DNA of 8,906 nt from an uncultured bacterium (GTDB lineage Bacteria > Verrucomicrobiota > Kiritimatiellia > RFP12 > UBA1067), in assembly GCA_900547945.1 (NCBI GenBank), contig URIT01000134.1, positions 1-8,906 on the forward strand, in the 5' to 3' direction. This document shows positions 6,376-8,906 of the stretch, piece after piece (positions within the stretch are counted from its first letter, which is position 1; every line of letters starts with the position of its first letter). The position numbers and the translations under genes were made by a program. Under the pieces are notes generated by a model. It saw only the letters and a list, made by a program, of their open reading frames with translations, was not told where the DNA came from and searched no databases.

Positions 6376-6939
6376 TTAGACGGCCATCACCTCAGCCTCC
6401 TTGGTCTTCAGTTCGGCGTCGATCTTCGCGATGCCGTCGTCCGTCGCCTTCTGGACCTTGTCCAGTCCCTGCTTGAGGTCGTCCTCGGAGATCTTCTTGT
6501 CCTTCTCAAGCTTCTTGAGCGCGTCGTTCGCGTCGCGGCGCACGTTGCGCATCGCGACCTTCTGGGCCTCGGCCTGCGTCTTCGCGAGCTTCACGATCTC
6601 CTTGCGGCGCTCGCCGTTGAGCTCGGGGATCGTGATGCGCAGCACCTTGCCGTCCGTCTGCGGCGTGACGCCGAGGTTGGCGGCGAGGATCGCCTTGTTC
6701 ATCTCCGCGAGCACGGTGGGGTCGAACGGCGTGATCTTGATCTGGCGCGGCTCCGGGGTGGAGATCGTGCCCAGGTTCTTGATCGGCGTGGGTGCGCCGT
6801 AGTAGTCGACCTTGATGCCGTCGACGAGGGCGGGGGACGCCTTGCCCGTGCGCAGCCCCGAGAACTGCGCCTTCAGCGCCTCGAAGGACTTGGCAATCTT
6901 CGTCGTCGTGTCGTTCAGAACTTCAGAAACGGTTTCCAT
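6376..6939 (-). CDS. frr: Ribosome recycling factor
   Basis: At 187 residues the product has the normal length of RRF, which together with EF-G splits the post-termination ribosome so that its subunits can be used again. Diagnostic segments are GLRTGKASPALVD (28-40) at the domain I/II junction, ITPFDPTVLAEMNKAI (69-84) in domain II, and IPELNGERRKEIVK (104-117) and RNVRRDANDALKKLEKD (131-147) in the long helices of domain I. The C-terminal helix carries the usual run of Lys, Glu and Asp. The ATG at 6937-6939 has AGAGGA about 8 bases upstream. It is the first gene after a clear extended -10 promoter, with a leader of about 25 bases. The common partner gene pyrH is not upstream; a secreted glycosidase gene is there instead. 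Identification is essentially certain. Confidence 0.98.
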   Translation of the reverse strand: METVSEVLNDTTTKIAKSFEALKAQFSGLRTGKASPALVDGIKVDYYGAPTPIKNLGTISTPEPRQIKITPFDPTVLAEMNKAILAANLGVTPQTDGKVLRITIPELNGERRKEIVKLAKTQAEAQKVAMRNVRRDANDALKKLEKDKKISEDDLKQGLDKVQKATDDGIAKIDAELKTKEAEVMAV

Positions 6940-6969
6940 CGAACATCCTCTTGTGGTTAGACTGAGCGG

Positions 6970-6999
6970 ATTATATCACAAAACGCGCGCGCGTGCCAC
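6970..6999 (-). promoter_or_regulatory. frr: Extended -10 sigma70-type promoter for frr and the genes behind it
   Basis: On the minus strand a perfect TATAAT (6970-6975) is preceded by TGA, giving the extended -10 TGnTATAAT. A weak -35, GTGGCA (6994-6999, 4 of 6 consensus bases), lies 18 bases further up. Transcription would start near 6963, about 24 bases before the frr ATG. The AT-rich -10 stands out from very GC-rich surroundings. Confidence 0.75.
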
Positions 7000-7022
7000 G
7001 CCGGACGTGCGGAAAGCGCGCG
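6980..7022 (-). terminator. Possible intrinsic terminator of the glycosidase gene
   Basis: Starting 7 bases after the glycosidase stop codon, minus-strand CGCGCGC (7016-7022) can pair with GCGCGCG (6984-6990), and CACG/CGTG can pair within the 25-base loop. Four T residues follow (6980-6983). The T-run is short, so termination may be partial. The hairpin occupies the -35 and spacer region of the frr promoter. Confidence 0.4.
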
Positions 7023-7029
7023 GCGGGCG

Positions 7030-8796
7030 TCAGGGGGCGGAAAGGTTGGCCGGCTTTTTGTTGCGGAACCAGTCCGTGAGCGTGCGGACAACGCGCTTCG
7101 GGCGGCGGTAGCAGTCGAAGAGCCCCGCGAAGCTCATCGCGACGTGCTTCTTGCCGTCCTGCGTACACTCGCGCCCGCACGTGCGCGTGTCGAAGTACTG
7201 CCAGTAGGCGATGCCGGCAAGCCCCGGATTCGCCCACACCGCCTCGGCGATGATCTCGTTGTGCTCGTTCTGGAAGTCCTCGCTCTCGACGGGGGCGGAG
7301 GGGTCGCGGTGGCCGTAGAGGCCCGCCGTGCCCATTTCGGAGATGATGATCGTCTTGCCGGGGTACTTCTTCTGGAAGTGCGCCACCGCCCAGTCGATGC
7401 CGTGCCCCTTCATGTTGTGCATCTTCTCGACGAGCTCGTCGTGGAGGCCCGGATAGCCGTTGATCGTGCCGGGGTAGGTGTTGAACGCGATGAGGTCGGT
7501 GTTCTCGTTGCAGACGTCGCCGGAGATCATGTTGCAGGCGAACGTGACGAGGCGGCCGGAGTCCTCCTTCCTGATCGCCGCGATGAGCTGGTCCGCCACC
7601 GCCTTGCATTCCGGCGTGCCGCTGTTGCACTCGTTCATGAACGCGAAGATGATCACGGACGGGTGGTTGAAGCTGTTGCGCACCATGAGCGTTGTCTGCT
7701 CCAGCTGCCGCGCGACGAAGCCGGGGTCCTTCAGCTCGTTGTTGCCGTCGATGCGCTTGTAGGTGTAGTTCTGTCCGTTGCCCCACCCCAGCGACTCCTC
7801 CCACACGAGCACGCCCTGCTCGTCGCAGAGGTCAAGGAAGCGCTGGGCCTGCGGATAGTGCGCCCCCCGGAAGAAGTTGCCCCCCATCGCCTTGAGGTTC
7901 AGGATGTCGGTGAGCATCACGCCCTCCGGCGTCGCGGCGCCCTGGAGGAGGAACTGGTCGTGGCGGTTCGCGCCCTTCAGGAAGATCCGCTCGCCGTTGA
8001 GGTAGAGCCCGCCGTTCTTCGCCTCGACCGTGCGGATGCCGAAGCGGGTGGAGAGGGCGAGGCGGTCGGACTCCCGCAGGGCGACGGTGTGGAGGCCGGG
8101 GGAATCCGGCGACCAGAGGCGGAAGCCCGGCACCGCGACGGTCGCGCGGCCGCCCCGGAAGGCGGCGGCGAGCGTGTTCGTGCCGTCGAAGACGAGCGTC
8201 GCGTCGAAGTCCGCCGCCTTGAAGTTGACGGCCTCGATCTCGACCGTCCCCGTCCGGTAGTCGCGCGTCCGCACGAAGAGCTTCCGGTTGTCGAACGCGA
8301 GCGAGACGCCGTGGAAGAAGCCTCCCCAGCAGTGGAAGTCGTAGTACGTGCGCACGAGCTTCTGGTAGCTCCAGTCGAAGCGGTTGTCCACGGCGGCGAA
8401 GAGCGTGTGTTCGCCGGCGGCGAGCGGACCCGTCGGGATCTCGACGCGGCTCCAGGGCAGCGCGTCCGTCCCGATGTCGCGCCCGTCGATCCGGAACGTG
8501 CCGTAGAGCCCCAGCCCGTCCACGACGAGCCAGGCGTTCTCCACCGGCGCGTCGAGCGTGAACGTGCGGCGGTAGTGGCCCGTCCCCCGCTTCATGAACC
8601 ACTTCGGCAGCGCGTCGAAGCAGCCCGGCACCACGATGCGGTCCGTCGCGGCGAACGCCGGGTCCGCCTCCTTCCAGCTCTTCCCCTCCTCGAAGCGGAA
8701 CTCCCAGGACCCGTTGAGGTCCAGCGGCTGCGGCGCGGCCACCACTCCAACGGCCGCCACTAGCGCGGCCAAGAACACCTTCTTCTTCATCCTCAT
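7030..8796 (-). CDS. Secreted glycoside hydrolase family 2 enzyme (beta-glucuronidase-like layout, specificity uncertain)
   Basis: The 588-residue product starts with a signal peptide (MRMKKK, then a hydrophobic run, cleavage likely near A20-A21). Domains run as in GH2: a jelly-roll sugar-binding domain (about 25-170), an immunoglobulin-like domain (about 172-258) and a TIM barrel (about 260-580). NHPSVIIFAFMNEC holds the predicted acid/base E389, and IIISEMGT the nucleophile E487. YWQYFD (531-536) and YRRPK (563-567) match the barrel end of beta-glucuronidases. However, the N-x-K motif that binds the glucuronate carboxylate in E. coli GusA (N-K-K-G) is S-F-A-G here (555-558), so another substrate is likely. 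Several close cysteine pairs (C390/C397, C421/C429, C540/C544) fit an exported protein. ATG 8794-8796 is favoured over the ATG two codons later because GAGGAG lies 6 bases upstream. It seems to be a separate unit from frr. Confidence 0.92.
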   Translation of the reverse strand: MRMKKKVFLAALVAAVGVVAAPQPLDLNGSWEFRFEEGKSWKEADPAFAATDRIVVPGCFDALPKWFMKRGTGHYRRTFTLDAPVENAWLVVDGLGLYGTFRIDGRDIGTDALPWSRVEIPTGPLAAGEHTLFAAVDNRFDWSYQKLVRTYYDFHCWGGFFHGVSLAFDNRKLFVRTRDYRTGTVEIEAVNFKAADFDATLVFDGTNTLAAAFRGGRATVAVPGFRLWSPDSPGLHTVALRESDRLALSTRFGIRTVEAKNGGLYLNGERIFLKGANRHDQFLLQGAATPEGVMLTDILNLKAMGGNFFRGAHYPQAQRFLDLCDEQGVLVWEESLGWGNGQNYTYKRIDGNNELKDPGFVARQLEQTTLMVRNSFNHPSVIIFAFMNECNSGTPECKAVADQLIAAIRKEDSGRLVTFACNMISGDVCNENTDLIAFNTYPGTINGYPGLHDELVEKMHNMKGHGIDWAVAHFQKKYPGKTIIISEMGTAGLYGHRDPSAPVESEDFQNEHNEIIAEAVWANPGLAGIAYWQYFDTRTCGRECTQDGKKHVAMSFAGLFDCYRRPKRVVRTLTDWFRNKKPANLSAP

Positions 8797-8821
8797 GCCG
8801 TTCTCCTCTCGTTTTTATGGA

Positions 8822-8848
8822 ACGCAGATCGCAGACGCGATACGCAGA
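8822..8848. promoter_or_regulatory. CGCAGA repeat cluster with internal palindrome, possible operator
   Basis: The plus strand has CGCAGA at 8823-8828, 8830-8835 and 8843-8848. Between the outer copies sits the palindrome ATCGC-AGAC-GCGAT (8828-8841). The cluster lies 26-52 bases before the glycosidase ATG, where a repressor or activator site could be. It may instead be a worn intergenic repeat. I could not find a convincing -10/-35 pair for the glycosidase gene. Confidence 0.3.
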
Positions 8849-8859
8849 ATTGGGCAACA

Positions 8860-8906
8860 ACCGATGTGGCTACGACGGCCCCTGCGGGGCCTACGCCACA
8901 ATCGGT
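8860..8906. repeat. Long imperfect inverted repeat reaching the right edge
   Basis: ACCGAT (8860-8865) pairs with ATCGGT (8901-8906), GTGGC (8866-8870) with GCCAC (8895-8899), and GGCCCC (8877-8882) with GGGGCC (8886-8891) around a TGC loop. That gives 17 base pairs with one bulge (8900) and one internal loop (8871-8876 against 8892-8894). No T-run follows on the minus strand within the window, so a simple terminator is not supported in that direction. A REP-like dispersed element or an mRNA-end hairpin of an upstream gene are both possible, and it may continue beyond the window. Confidence 0.7.

Noticed and set aside
6984..6998. A sigma54-type promoter, suggested by TGGCAC at 6993-6998 on the minus strand.
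   Set aside because: The matching -12 GC element at the required spacing is absent, whereas a perfect extended -10 TATAAT lies just downstream.
7144..8763. A 539-codon plus-strand frame opposite the GH2 gene.
   Set aside because: Arg/Val/Glu-rich shadow with no recognisable motif, while the minus-strand frame holds a complete GH2 enzyme with both catalytic residues.

Overview
The window is a high-GC (roughly two thirds by eye) bacterial stretch in which every credible gene lies on the minus strand, so transcription runs from the right end to the left. The style of the proteins suggests a member of the PVC superphylum, perhaps the Kiritimatiellae/Lentisphaerae/Verrucomicrobia side. The pointers are an ABC ATPase with an FRDFW...RP start, a Pro/Ala-rich tail-anchored protein with TIKL-like motifs, and a Tat-exported SGNH-type hydrolase. 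This placement is inference from remembered family style, not from a search.

Right end (7030-8906): a secreted glycoside hydrolase family 2 enzyme, resembling beta-glucuronidase in layout but lacking the glucuronide-binding N-x-K motif. A long imperfect palindrome and a small cluster of CGCAGA repeats lie upstream of it. Its gene ends in a GC-rich hairpin with a four-T tail, and the extended -10 promoter of the next transcription unit begins immediately after.

Middle (2384-6939): that promoter is followed about 30 bases later by frr (ribosome recycling factor). Next come a Pro/Ala-rich protein with one C-terminal membrane helix, an ABC-2 permease, an ABC ATPase and a second, different ABC-2 permease with a large extracytoplasmic domain. 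The two permeases and the ATPase look like one asymmetric exporter. Gaps are 53, 11, -4 and 23 bases. The last gap is almost entirely a 4 x 7 bp tandem repeat, which also contains the stop codon of the ATPase gene.

Left end (1-2371): an M18 metallo-aminopeptidase, a RraA/HMG-aldolase-family protein and the first 75 residues of a Tat-exported SGNH-type hydrolase follow in the same direction with gaps of 12, 40 and 21 bases. The whole 6939-to-1 run could be one long operon, since no terminator is visible inside it. No gene-free stretch exceeds about 110 bases, and I saw no tRNA, rRNA, CRISPR array or insertion sequence.
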